Shown here: in pieces, positions 36,721 through 44,540 of the stretch
How positions within the stretch are numbered: position 1 is the first letter of the stretch
Layout: each line of letters starts with the position of its first letter
From: Intrasporangium calvum DSM 43043
Lineage (GTDB): Bacteria; Actinomycetota; Actinomycetes; Actinomycetales; Dermatophilaceae
NCBI RefSeq assembly: GCF_000184685.1
Contig: NC_014830.1
Location: 1,116,001 to 1,180,000, forward strand
Length of the DNA stretch: 64,000 nucleotides
Direction: 5' to 3'
Program-made: the position numbers and the translations under genes
The notes under the pieces: generated by a model
Database searches by the model: none
What the model was told of the DNA's origin: nothing
Seen by the model: only the letters and a program-made list of their open reading frames with translations

Positions 36721-38141
36721 CCGGGCAGTGTGTGGTGAGTCGTGGCTGACGCCCGCCGGTGTTGGCGGGTGCAGGCCCACCGTATCCGGCGTCTCTGGTT
36801 GACCGGATTGCGGAAGCCGAAGGCGTCCCGTCCGACGTGCTTGGCGAGGCGGTTGTAGCCCTCGGAGCGGGCGTTGGTGTAGCCGGTGGTGATCGCGGCG
36901 AGCACGGCCGGCCACCAGGTCTCGATGGTCTGCGCGAGGCGGTGGGCCTCGGGCAGGTCACTCGCGGCGGCCTGGGCGTAGAACCGGTACAGCCGGTGCG
37001 AGATGAGCTCACGGTCCGCGCCCGGGGCCAGCGCGAGCAGGGAGCGCAGTCGCTCCTTCACGGCGTACGCGTGCAGCACCTCGGCGCCCGGCTCGCCCGC
37101 GTCGACCAGCGCGTTCCAGAGCCTCGCGAACGCATCGTGGGTGAGCCGTTCGTGGCCGAGCAGCAGCCGCCGGCGGGCGGCCCACTCGGGGTCCTTCTTC
37201 CGGCCGCGGCGGCCGCGGGCCTGCCGGGTGGCGTGCTGGCGCACCTCGGTGAGCATCTGGTTGCCGAGTGCGACGAGGTGGAACTTGTCGGCGACCAGGA
37301 CCGCGTCCGGAAGGGCGTCGCGCACGGCCTTGGCGTACGAGGCGGACAAGTCGATCGCCACATGCGTCACCTGCGTCCTCCACGCATCCGGCTGGCCGGC
37401 AAGCCAGCCGGCTACAGACGAGGCGGTCCGTCCGTCGATGTGCGCGAGCAGCCCGGCCGTGCCGGCCGCGTCCACGACGGCGGTGTGCCACCGGTCGTGC
37501 AGCACCTTCCACCGACCCGTCACCGGGTCTTGGGCCCAGACCGGCTTGCCGCGGCGGGTCTCGTCGATCCCGAGCACGGCCACCGCCGGCAGCTCCTGCT
37601 CGAGGAGAGGGGTGACGTGCTCGACGAACGCGGCGTGCGCGACCGGCCAGGACACCCCGTGCGCCCGGGCCGCGGCCAGCACGCAGGAGAACCCGTCGGC
37701 GACACCGGCCCCGACCAGCTGCCGCAGCCGCATGGTCAGCCGCGTACGGGCCGGGACCTGCGGCAGGGACTCAGTGAACGTCACTCTGTCACAGAGCGGT
37801 TCGCGACACCGCCACCTCGTCTTGTGCCACACCAGCCGCAACGGCACCCGACCGTGCGGCACATCCCGTGGGCGGGTACGGACTCGTTCCTTGACCGAGG
37901 TGGAGAACACCCCGCAGGACGGGCACGCCGCCGCCGTCTCGTCCTCGGTGACCACGTGCACCACCCGTCCCCCGAACGCGTCGAGCTCAACTCGCTGCAC
38001 GGCGACCCCCTCCAGGCCGAGCAGCCGGGAGGCGTGCTCAGCCGGGTCGTGGACATGCTGACATTGCGTAGGCTGGCTCAAGCCCGTGACCTCACTTCGT
38101 GACACGACTGCGTAGACAACAGCCATGATCACCGAGGTCAC
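36717..38141 (-). CDS. ISL3 family transposase
   Basis: The 474-aa transposase has an N-terminal zinc finger (CPSCG near residue 73, then CREPLCDR) and helix-turn-helix. The DDE domain has Asp193 in GIDETRRGK, Asp285 in VADKFHLVALGNQML and Glu427 in NARSEGYNRLAK. The ORF is uninterrupted, so it should be active. The start is uncertain: GTG 38141 lies inside a 12-bp inverted repeat that could be an operator, and later starts are possible. Confidence 0.93.
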   Translation of the reverse strand: MTSVIMAVVYAVVSRSEVTGLSQPTQCQHVHDPAEHASRLLGLEGVAVQRVELDAFGGRVVHVVTEDETAAACPSCGVFSTSVKERVRTRPRDVPHGRVPLRLVWHKTRWRCREPLCDRVTFTESLPQVPARTRLTMRLRQLVGAGVADGFSCVLAAARAHGVSWPVAHAAFVEHVTPLLEQELPAVAVLGIDETRRGKPVWAQDPVTGRWKVLHDRWHTAVVDAAGTAGLLAHIDGRTASSVAGWLAGQPDAWRTQVTHVAIDLSASYAKAVRDALPDAVLVADKFHLVALGNQMLTEVRQHATRQARGRRGRKKDPEWAARRRLLLGHERLTHDAFARLWNALVDAGEPGAEVLHAYAVKERLRSLLALAPGADRELISHRLYRFYAQAAASDLPEAHRLAQTIETWWPAVLAAITTGYTNARSEGYNRLAKHVGRDAFGFRNPVNQRRRIRWACTRQHRRASATTHHTLPG

Positions 38142-38145
38142 GGGC
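38082..38145. promoter_or_regulatory. 12-bp inverted repeat at transposase start
   Basis: GCCCGTGACCTC (38082-38093) and GAGGTCACGGGC (38134-38145) are perfect inverted repeats 40 bases apart, around the transposase 5' end. It is either a self-control site or a hairpin that blocks read-in translation. Confidence 0.6.
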
Positions 38146-38198
38146 CCCTCACGTCACCGACGCGGACCCGGACCCTGCCCGGCTAACTTCGAAGACCC

Positions 38199-38206
38199 GT
38201 GAAGGT
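38199..38206 (+). repeat. Target site duplication of ISL3 element, right
   Basis: GTGAAGGT, identical to the left copy at 36697-36704. Confidence 0.92.
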
Positions 38207-39623
38207 GCTCGCGCTGGCGGCGGTGGGCACCATCCTCGTCACGGGGGCCATCGCCGCGTACTTCTTCCTCGAGCCGATGGCCTCCGAACCCAAGGTGTGG
38301 GGACTGCTGTTCGAGATGTCGACCGTCTCCGTGGTGCTCTGGGTCCAGATCGCCTTTCTCCTCGTCAAGGTCCTGTTCCTCAACGCATCGGGGATGCTGG
38401 AGCTGAGCTTCCACCTGCCGTTGACCAACCGGGAGCGAGCGGCGGCCCTGCTCATCTACGAGGCCACGATGGCCGGCATGGTCTCCGCCGTCGGGTTCAC
38501 CTCCCTCACCGCGGCAGCGGTCGCCCTGCTGGGACCGGCTGTGGTGCCGAGGCTGCTCGAGGCGATCGTCTTCCCGATCATCCTCACCTACCTCGCGCTG
38601 AGCGCCGCCTACCTCGTGCTCGGACGGGTCCTGTCCCTGATTGGGTTGAGGCGCGTCCAGGGCATCCTTCTCATCCTCATCATGTTCGGCCTGCTCACGC
38701 TCTACGCGTCGAGGTTGGGGCCGCTCTCCTCCCAGGCGACCGCGGCCTACCTCTCGGACCGCACCGAGTTCGTCTGGGTCGCAGCCCTCGCCTGGCTCAC
38801 GCACCAGTATGGACCCGTCGCCATGGCGGGCGTGTTCCTCCTGGCCGCAGTGACACTCGTGGCCGTCGCGCTCTGGGCCACCCCCAGCGAGCACGTTCCC
38901 CACTCGCGCTACCTCAACGTGCCGTTCGGCTGGCCGGTCGCCCGCCGTCTCGGCCCGTACGACCGGTGCCTGCTGCGCAGCTCGCAGACGTGGCTGGCGA
39001 TCGCCGTCGCGGTGGCCGTCTTCGTCGGTCTGTGCCTCGAGCCCGTGGCCAACCCGCTGTGGGCGCTCGCCGTGCTCTCGATGAGCGGCCTCTACCAGTT
39101 CGCCTCGACGGAGCCCTTGCGCGTGCTGGTGGCCGACGGGGCGTCGGCCTGGCGGACCTACGGACGCCTCGTCAAGGCCCAGTTCGTCCTCCTGCTGGCA
39201 CTGGCCGTCCCGTCCGTGGCGGTCGTGGCCGCGGTTCGCCCGGGCGAGCTCGGCGGTTCGGCCCCCGCCCTGGTCGGCTGTGCCGGGGGGGCCCTCATCG
39301 CGATCTGCATCGGAATTGCCTTTCCCGCGGAAAACGACAATCCCTTCTCCGTGTTCCTCGGGCTGGCCATCACCGCCGCTGTTCTCGGCCTGGGGGGAAT
39401 CGCATTGGGAATTCTCCAGCTGCCACCCCCGGTGGTTTTCACCATTGCCCTCGGAACGGCCATTCTCGTGGTCTGGTACAGCGTTCAAGGAATACGAGCA
39501 ACTGATTCAAGGAGAAGAAATGAAGAAGGCGCTTCTGGTCGTCAACAGCGCGGTCGGGGCGGCATTGCTCACGCTCGTGGTCGCGGCGGGAGCTCTGCTC
39601 TATCTCATGTTCTCGACGGATGA
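38199..39623 (+). pseudogene. ABC permease, 3' fragment (possibly still translated from GTG 38199)
   Basis: Up to 474 codons encode a multi-helix membrane protein: GTILVTGAIAAYFFLEP, FEMSTVSVVLWVQIAFLLVKVLFL, LPLTNRERAAALLIYEATMAGM, and further helices to about residue 430. It is the body of the exporter permease, lacking its first 31 residues. The target duplication supplies a GTG start at its first base, so a shortened product is conceivable. The last ~35 codons overlap the next gene in another frame and look non-coding, so the natural end may lie near 39510. Confidence 0.8.
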
Positions 39624-40053
39624 GGACAACATTCGCAAGGAGGGCCTCTTCGGCGCGGTCTTCTTCGAGACCCGCGAGGTGCGGGAGGGGGTCATCGGCT
39701 CGTCGATGGGGGTGGACGACCCCGTGGGTCTGATCGTGGTCTTCGTGGTCCTCTTCGGGCTCGTCACCCTCACCCAGCTCGCCTTCCACGCTCTCAAGGC
39801 CTACCGGGCTGACCTGATCCGGGAGCGGTCCCATGGCTGGCGTGCGGACGTGGCCGGCTGCCGAGGTGCAGCTGCGCCACGTCGTCGGGGGAGTGGCGGC
39901 GCAGGTCTGGCCGCTGCTCGGTCTCGTGGTCGTGCAGTTCACCGGCGCAGCGATCTGGCTCGCCCTGTCGGGCGACCGCAGCCTCCTCGACGTGGCGGCG
40001 GGCTTCGGCAGGATGGTCGTGGTGGGTCTCGTCGGCTCATTCGCCCTGCATGA
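39520..40053 (+). CDS. Small membrane protein of the peptide island
   Basis: ATG 39520 follows AAGGAG by 5 bases. The first ~110 residues have two helices, near 8-30 (VNSAVGAALLTLVVAAGALLYLMF) and 68-90 (GLIVVFVVLFGLVTLTQLAFHAL), with a charged loop between. After YRADLIRERSHG the frame runs a further ~70 codons inside the protease gene and reads as basic, low-quality sequence. The original stop has probably been lost, or a frameshift separates the two genes. No known family. Confidence 0.6.
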   Translation: MKKALLVVNSAVGAALLTLVVAAGALLYLMFSTDEDNIRKEGLFGAVFFETREVREGVIGSSMGVDDPVGLIVVFVVLFGLVTLTQLAFHALKAYRADLIRERSHGWRADVAGCRGAAAPRRRGSGGAGLAAARSRGRAVHRRSDLARPVGRPQPPRRGGGLRQDGRGGSRRLIRPA

Positions 40054-40366
40054 GGCGACCCACGTCGTCCTGCTCCGACGGATGCCGGGGATCACCCACA
40101 TCACCCTGGAGCGCACGGCGTGGCGCTTCTCCGTCGCACCGGTGGGCGCCCTGTCGTCCCGGCAGGTCGGACTCGTGGCCGTGGGCGGACCGGGCGCCTG
40201 CCTCCTCGCCGCGGCGGCGTGGTGGGTGGCGCTTCCCGCGTCGGGACTCGCCTGGTGGTATGCAGCACACGTCGTCTTCCTCCTGCCCGTCTTCGGTGAC
40301 GGTCGGATGCTCCTCGCGAGCGTCCGGGCCGGCCTCCTCGGAACGGGTCGACGCATGACAGAGTGA
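39833..40366 (+). CDS. M50-type membrane metalloprotease (HEATH motif)
   Basis: The 177-aa protein has four or so helices. The zinc motif HEATH is at residues 73-77, inside the second helix (FALHEATHVVLLRRMPG). FLLPVFGDGRMLL near 150-161 corresponds to the second M50 motif, with Asp156. This is the site-2-protease arrangement. In yyd-type and daptide clusters a similar small M50 protease accompanies a peptide and an ABC exporter. GGGAGCGG precedes the ATG. It ends 4 bases before the next gene. Confidence 0.75.
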   Translation: MAGVRTWPAAEVQLRHVVGGVAAQVWPLLGLVVVQFTGAAIWLALSGDRSLLDVAAGFGRMVVVGLVGSFALHEATHVVLLRRMPGITHITLERTAWRFSVAPVGALSSRQVGLVAVGGPGACLLAAAAWWVALPASGLAWWYAAHVVFLLPVFGDGRMLLASVRAGLLGTGRRMTE

Positions 40367-40370
40367 TCCC

Positions 40371-41540
40371 GTGAAGGTGGCGCTGCTGACCGACTGCTAC
40401 CTGCCCCGGCTGGGTGGGATCGAGGTGCAGTCCCACGACCTTGCTCAGCATCTGGTCGCTCTGGGGCACGAGGTGGAGGTGTTCACCGCGACGCCCGGTC
40501 CCGAAGGGCAGCTGCGCGGCGAGATCACGCCCGTGGACGGCATCCCCGTGCACCGACTGGCGATCCGGCTCCCGTGGGAGCTGCCGGTCAACCCCCTCGC
40601 GCCTCGCGAGCTTCGCCGCCGGCTGACCGCTGGCGGCTTCGACGTTGCCCACGTCCAGACCGGTGTCGTCTCACCCTTCGCGTGGGACGGCACCCGCGTC
40701 ACACTCGATCTGGGCCTGCCGACGGCGATGACCTGGCACTGCATGCTCGGCCAGGTCGCGCCGGGCTTTGCGGTGGCGGGTTTCGTGCACCGGTGGGCCG
40801 CCCGCGGGGTGGCGATGTCGGCGGTGTCCGGCGTCGCAGCGGCGCCCTTGCGCGAGCTCGTCGGCCCGGCGGCGGCGGTCACCGTCCTGCCCAACGGCAT
40901 CGACGTCGCGCACTGGCGTCCGTCACGCAGTGCCCACTCGACGCAGGGGGCGGCCCAACCATCGAGTGTGCAATCTCCGCCGCTCCGACTCATCACCGCC
41001 ATGCGTCTCGCGCCCCGCAAGCGACCCCGGGCCCTCGTCGAGCTCGTCGCGCGCGCCGAGCGGCTGGCCGGCCGGGGATCCCTCAGCCTGACGATCCTCG
41101 GCGAGGGACCGGACCGCCGTAGGGTCGAGTCGTACCTCGACACCCACGGCATCGGGTGGGTGTCCCTCCCCGGCCGGGTCCCGCGGGACGAGCTGCGCGA
41201 ACGGTATGCGGCGGCCGACGTCTACGTCTCACCGTCCGAGCTCGAGTCCTTCGGCATCGCAGCACTGGAGGCGCGAACGGCAGGCCTGCCCGTCGTGGCC
41301 CGGGCCGGGTCCGGGGTCGGCGAGTTCGTGACCCACGACGTCGGCGGCCTGATCGTGCCGGACGACGCCGTCATGGCCGGGGCGCTCGCGGGCCTCGCCG
41401 TGGACCGCGGCAGGGTCGAGCGGATGCGCCGATGGAACCTCGATCACTCGCCGGAGCAGGACTGGCCGCACGTGGCGGCGCTCGCGGTCGCGGAGTACGA
41501 GCGCGCGATCGCCCTGACCGGCAAGGCCAGTCACCGGTGA
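40371..41540 (+). CDS. Glycosyltransferase family 4
   Basis: The 389-aa GT-B protein begins MKVALLTDCYLPRLGGIEVQSHDLAQHL. It has the C-terminal donor-site block VYVSPSELESFGIAALEARTAGLPVVARAGSGVGEFV near residue 285. PimB/MshA-like relatives use GDP-mannose or UDP-GlcNAc; the donor here is not determinable. It follows the protease by 4 bases and is coupled by GTGA to the NUDIX gene. Its codon use returns to the chromosomal norm, so it may be the first gene outside the island. Confidence 0.85.
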   Translation: MKVALLTDCYLPRLGGIEVQSHDLAQHLVALGHEVEVFTATPGPEGQLRGEITPVDGIPVHRLAIRLPWELPVNPLAPRELRRRLTAGGFDVAHVQTGVVSPFAWDGTRVTLDLGLPTAMTWHCMLGQVAPGFAVAGFVHRWAARGVAMSAVSGVAAAPLRELVGPAAAVTVLPNGIDVAHWRPSRSAHSTQGAAQPSSVQSPPLRLITAMRLAPRKRPRALVELVARAERLAGRGSLSLTILGEGPDRRRVESYLDTHGIGWVSLPGRVPRDELRERYAAADVYVSPSELESFGIAALEARTAGLPVVARAGSGVGEFVTHDVGGLIVPDDAVMAGALAGLAVDRGRVERMRRWNLDHSPEQDWPHVAALAVAEYERAIALTGKASHR

Positions 41541-42235
41541 GGACCAACGTCCCGGGAGGCATCCGGGTCCTCGGCTCCCACCGGGACGGCACGCGCGTGG
41601 ACGCAGGTCGCCTGGCCCACGGTGAGCACCCCGAGGCGCTCCTCGCGCGGCAGGGCTGGCTCGCCGAGTCCGCCCTGGCGGCAGACGTCGTGGACGGCGG
41701 GGCGCTCGAGGTCAGCTATCGCGTGAGCGAGCTGAGCGGCATACGGCTCAAGGAGGAGGACGTCCCCCGCGACCCCGGCGTCGGGCCCGACGAGGTGGGT
41801 GACCCCTACCAGCGGGTGGCGGCCTACGCGCTCGTGACGAGCCGGCACGGACTGCTCCTGACGCAGTTCAACGACCAGACCCACGTGGCGGGCGACTGGG
41901 GGCTGCCCGGTGGGGGCCTCGACGACGGTGAGTCGCCCATTGAGGCCGTGCACCGGGAGGTGTGGGAGGAGACCGGCCAACGGATCGAGGTGGAGTCCCT
42001 TCTCGAGGTGCAGTCGTCGCACTGGATCGGCCGGGCCCCGGGCGGAGTGCTCGAGGACTTCCACGCCGTGCGCATCGTCTACCGGGCCACCTGCCCCGAG
42101 CCGCGAGACGTCGTCATCCACGACGTCGGAGGCACCACGGCGGACGCGCGATGGGTGTCCCTCGACGACCTGGGCGACCTGCGTCTCAGCCACTCGTGGC
42201 ACCACCTGCCCGACCTGGTCGCGGCTGCTCCATAG
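41537..42235 (+). CDS. NUDIX hydrolase with N-terminal extension
   Basis: The 232-aa protein has the NUDIX box GGGLDDGESPIEAVHREVWEETGQRIE near residues 127-153. An N-terminal ~80 residues of unknown role precede it. NUDIX enzymes hydrolyse nucleoside diphosphates linked to another group. A dispersed-repeat copy encodes ELSGIRL between the extension and the catalytic domain. It is coupled to the GT4 gene. Confidence 0.85.
   Translation: MRTNVPGGIRVLGSHRDGTRVDAGRLAHGEHPEALLARQGWLAESALAADVVDGGALEVSYRVSELSGIRLKEEDVPRDPGVGPDEVGDPYQRVAAYALVTSRHGLLLTQFNDQTHVAGDWGLPGGGLDDGESPIEAVHREVWEETGQRIEVESLLEVQSSHWIGRAPGGVLEDFHAVRIVYRATCPEPRDVVIHDVGGTTADARWVSLDDLGDLRLSHSWHHLPDLVAAAP
41729..41746 (+). repeat. 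Dispersed repeat, copy in NUDIX gene
   Basis: GAGCTGAGCGGCATACGG is the CTG variant, encoding ELSGIR. Confidence 0.7.
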
Positions 42236-42238
42236 GAT
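42233..42238 (+). promoter_or_regulatory. -10 element for small membrane protein gene
   Basis: TAGGAT ends 6 bases before ATG 42245. Confidence 0.5.
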
Positions 42239-42244
42239 GCCCGC

Positions 42245-42598
42245 ATGGAATTCCTCTACGACCTTGTCGTCGTCCTTCATCTGCTCGGCATGGCCGTCAT
42301 CGTCGGCGGGTGGGTGCTCTCCCGCGGCGCCAAGCGCTTCCCGGTCCCCATCGTCTGGGCGGCCCGGCTGCAGCTGCTCACCGGCATCCTCATCGTCGGC
42401 CTGCTCGAGGGTCCGCTGCAGCCCGAGTGGTCGCTCAACTACCCCAAGATCACCACCAAGCTCGTCCTGGCGCTCGTCATCGTCGCCCTGGCCGAGATCG
42501 GCCACGCCCGCTCCCGCAAGAACAAGTCGGCGCGGACCCAGCTCGACGCGACGGGCGCGGCCGGGCTCGCGGCGACGCTCGTCGCCGCCCTCTGGTAA
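42245..42598 (+). CDS. Hypothetical four-helix membrane protein
   Basis: The 117-aa protein has four helices: MEFLYDLVVVLHLLGMAVIVGGWVL first, then VPIVWAARLQLLTGILIVGLL, TTKLVLALVIVALAEIG and the terminal AAGLAATLVAALW. I recall similar conserved actinobacterial proteins without assigned function. A conserved His near residue 12 and the overall shape resemble small cytochrome-like or CopD-like membrane proteins; this is only a resemblance. Confidence 0.75.
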   Translation: MEFLYDLVVVLHLLGMAVIVGGWVLSRGAKRFPVPIVWAARLQLLTGILIVGLLEGPLQPEWSLNYPKITTKLVLALVIVALAEIGHARSRKNKSARTQLDATGAAGLAATLVAALW

Positions 42599-42605
42599 CC
42601 GGCCG

Positions 42606-42821
42606 GTGCGTTGGAACGCCGGCGTCCTCGCCGGGCTCCTCATCGGTCTGGCGTGGGTCGTCGCCGGGACACTGCTCGCCGTCCTCGGCCGTCGGCGGCG
42701 GCTCACGTCGACCGTTGACGGCGCGGGCGGCGTCGGGATCATCGGGATCTTCCTCGTCGTCGTGGGTGCGCTGACGCTCTTCGCGACGCTGCTGCTCGCC
42801 GTCGTCCCCGGCAACGACTGA
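42606..42821 (+). CDS. Two-helix small membrane protein
   Basis: A 71-aa ORF from GTG 42606 with two helices (NAGVLAGLLIGLAWVVAGTLLAVLG and GIIGIFLVVVGALTLFATLLLAVV) around a basic loop RRRRLTSTVDG. It lies 7 bases after the previous stop and fills the space before the convergent gene. Codon bias supports it. Function unknown. Confidence 0.6.
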   Translation: MRWNAGVLAGLLIGLAWVVAGTLLAVLGRRRRLTSTVDGAGGVGIIGIFLVVVGALTLFATLLLAVVPGND

Positions 42822-42827
42822 GGACGG

Positions 42828-43331
42828 TCACGTCGCAGGCCGGCTCCCTCTCGGGAGTGCCCCGAACTCCTCGCGGTAGGTCACCGGGTGGTGGCTGAGG
42901 ATCGAGATCCGGTTGAAGGCGTTGATCATCGACGCCGCGTAGACGAGCAACGCCAGCTGGTCGTCGGTGAGGTCCTCACGGAGCAGGTCGTACTCGTCGT
43001 CGGTGAGGTGCCGCTCGGCGACCCGGGTCACGGCCTCCGCGATCCGCAGCGCAGCCTCTTCGACCCGGGTGAACAGTCCGGACTCACGCCAGGCGGGGAG
43101 CACCGCGATCCGCTGCGGGGACTCGCCGGCGCGCAGGGCCATGTGGGTGTGGAGGTGGAGGCAGAAGGCGCAGCCGTTGATCTGTGAGGCGCGCAGGTTG
43201 ACCAGCTCGAGGACGACGTGGTCGATGCCGTGCTCCGCCGCGCGCTCACGGATCTCCGAGGAGACCGCCGCCATGGCGCCGTGGACGGTGGGCTGCTGCT
43301 TGTCGGTGTAGACGTAACGGTGGCCTTCCAT
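42828..43331 (-). CDS. Carboxymuconolactone decarboxylase / AhpD-like protein
   Basis: The 167-aa protein has the AhpD-type redox motif NGCAFCLHLHTHMAL near residues 52-66 (CxxC plus following His). LLVYAASMINAFNRISILSHHP is at the C-terminus. Members reduce peroxides or act as alkylhydroperoxidase partners. It is a single gene, convergent with the small membrane protein. Confidence 0.88.
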   Translation of the reverse strand: MEGHRYVYTDKQQPTVHGAMAAVSSEIRERAAEHGIDHVVLELVNLRASQINGCAFCLHLHTHMALRAGESPQRIAVLPAWRESGLFTRVEEAALRIAEAVTRVAERHLTDDEYDLLREDLTDDQLALLVYAASMINAFNRISILSHHPVTYREEFGALPRGSRPAT

Positions 43332-43394
43332 GGCCCGACGCTACTCCGGCGGGGCCGGCCGTTCAGACATCACAACCCGAGTGTGCGCTTCACG

Positions 43395-44291
43395 TCACGC
43401 GCGGCGGGCGGCGTCCATCGCAGCTTTGTATGTCCGGAGGTCCACAGCGCCCGCGGCCCTGGTCAGCACCGACGTGACCCAGGCTTGGCGGTGCATCACC
43501 TGCGGCCACGAGAACCGGAACACCCGCCACCCGCCCAGCGTCAGCTCGTCGTAGCGCCAGCAGTCGCTGTCGAGCTGGTCTCGCTCCGTGTGGAACTCGT
43601 GGCTGTCGGCCTCGACGACCAGCCGCAGCGTCTCGTCCACGAGATCGGGGACCACGCGCTTGCCCGCCACGCGCAACGGCACCTGAGGACGCAGGTCCAG
43701 GCCCGGCACGCCGAGGCCGATGGCCCGGAGCGTGGACTCGAAAGGATTGGCCGCCTTGCCCGACGCGTTGAGCAGGACCCGGAGGACGCGGGTTCGTCCT
43801 GCTCCACGAACCATGGCGGCGGCCGCGAGGAAGTCGCTCGCCCGCAGTGTCCGGCTGCGAAGGGCCGAATCGGCCACGGAGAGCGCCTCGGTCAGCGGCA
43901 AGGCGCGGGCACAGTCGATGACGGTGCGCATCGGAGTGGTGAACGGGCCCTCCCTGTCGCCCTCCGCGAGCTTCGACCTGCGGAAGGTGGCGCGCTTTTC
44001 ACCGGCCACCTTGCGTCCCGGCGGGACGATGAGCTCCGGACGCGACGGGGTGGTCCTCACCTTCCAGCCGTGGGCCAGTGCAGCCGAGCGGAGCCCGACG
44101 GTCGCGGACAGCTCGTGGGCCAGTCGGATCGCGGCGTCGCCCGGTCCCAGGATGTAGCGCCCGCGCCTGGCCCGCTCGATCTGGCCGTCGTCGATGGCCC
44201 GGCGCAGCTCGTTGCGGGTGAGCACTGCGAGCAGCTCTTGTCGCGTCGCGACCCCGCCGAGACGGGCCAGCCGGTCTGCCACTTCGGTCAT
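43395..44291 (-). CDS. AbiEi-like winged-helix/DUF559 endonuclease-like protein
   Basis: The 298-aa protein has an N-terminal winged helix (LARLGGVATRQELLAVLTRNELRRAIDDGQIERARRGRYIL), as in AbiEi-type antitoxin-like proteins. The C-terminal Vsr/DUF559-like domain has PDLVDETLRLVVEADSHEFHTERDQLDSDCWRYDELTLGGWRVFRFSWPQV from residue ~214. The Asp/Glu pattern suits a nuclease fold. No partner toxin gene adjoins, so this is the common orphan actinobacterial type and not evidence of a complete defence system. Confidence 0.75.
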   Translation of the reverse strand: MTEVADRLARLGGVATRQELLAVLTRNELRRAIDDGQIERARRGRYILGPGDAAIRLAHELSATVGLRSAALAHGWKVRTTPSRPELIVPPGRKVAGEKRATFRRSKLAEGDREGPFTTPMRTVIDCARALPLTEALSVADSALRSRTLRASDFLAAAAMVRGAGRTRVLRVLLNASGKAANPFESTLRAIGLGVPGLDLRPQVPLRVAGKRVVPDLVDETLRLVVEADSHEFHTERDQLDSDCWRYDELTLGGWRVFRFSWPQVMHRQAWVTSVLTRAAGAVDLRTYKAAMDAARRA

Positions 44292-44430
44292 GGGGCCACG
44301 GTGCCTGATCCGGGTTGCCCGCCCCCGGAGATGTCCACAGGCCCGTCAGACACTGGAACTGAGGCCCGTGAGGGGGCTGAAGCGGGGTCCCGGGGTGAGA
44401 TCGGGACTTCGGGTGTCCGACGAGCCAGCC

Positions 44431-44447
44431 GTATGCCGCTGGGCTCG
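44431..44447 (-). repeat. Dispersed repeat, intergenic copy
   Basis: CGTATGCCGCTGGGCTC, exact reverse complement, starts the 47-bp tandem array. Confidence 0.8.
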
Positions 44448-44540
44448 GTCCCCGAGGCGCGTTCTCGGTGGGGCGGGGTGTGCCGCTGGGCTCGGTCCCC
44501 GAGGCGCGTTCTCGGTGGGACGGGGTGTGCTGGGCTCAGT
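44435..44540. repeat. 47-bp tandem duplication containing the dispersed repeat
   Basis: Units 44435-44481 and 44482-44528 differ at one base, and a broken third begins at 44529. Each unit begins TGCCGCTGGGCTCGG, so the dispersed repeat has been duplicated with its flank. The array ends in the last codons of the amidohydrolase gene. Confidence 0.9.

Larger units (their letters stand above)
36705..38198 (-). mobile_element. ISL3-family insertion sequence, complete
   Basis: A 1494-bp element bounded by imperfect terminal inverted repeats: left end GGCTCATCGAACTTAGCCGG, right end read inward GGGTCTTCGAAGTTAGCCGG. The 24-bp ends match at 21 positions. It is flanked by perfect 8-bp direct repeats and holds one transposase gene on the minus strand. 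The intact ends, duplication and ORF point to a recent insertion. It splits the ABC permease gene. Confidence 0.95.

Noticed and set aside
35666-41540. Lanthipeptide, daptide or epipeptide cluster
   Set aside because: No LanM/LanKC, daptide oxidase/aminotransferase or radical SAM gene is present in the window.
34465-41540. Mycothiol pathway (MshA-like GT4 plus MshB-like PIG-L)
   Set aside because: The two genes are in separate units on opposite strands with unrelated partners, and no ligase or acetyltransferase of that pathway is nearby.
43395-44291. AbiE toxin-antitoxin or defence system
   Set aside because: No AbiEii-type toxin gene adjoins; orphan AbiEi/DUF559 proteins are common in actinobacteria.
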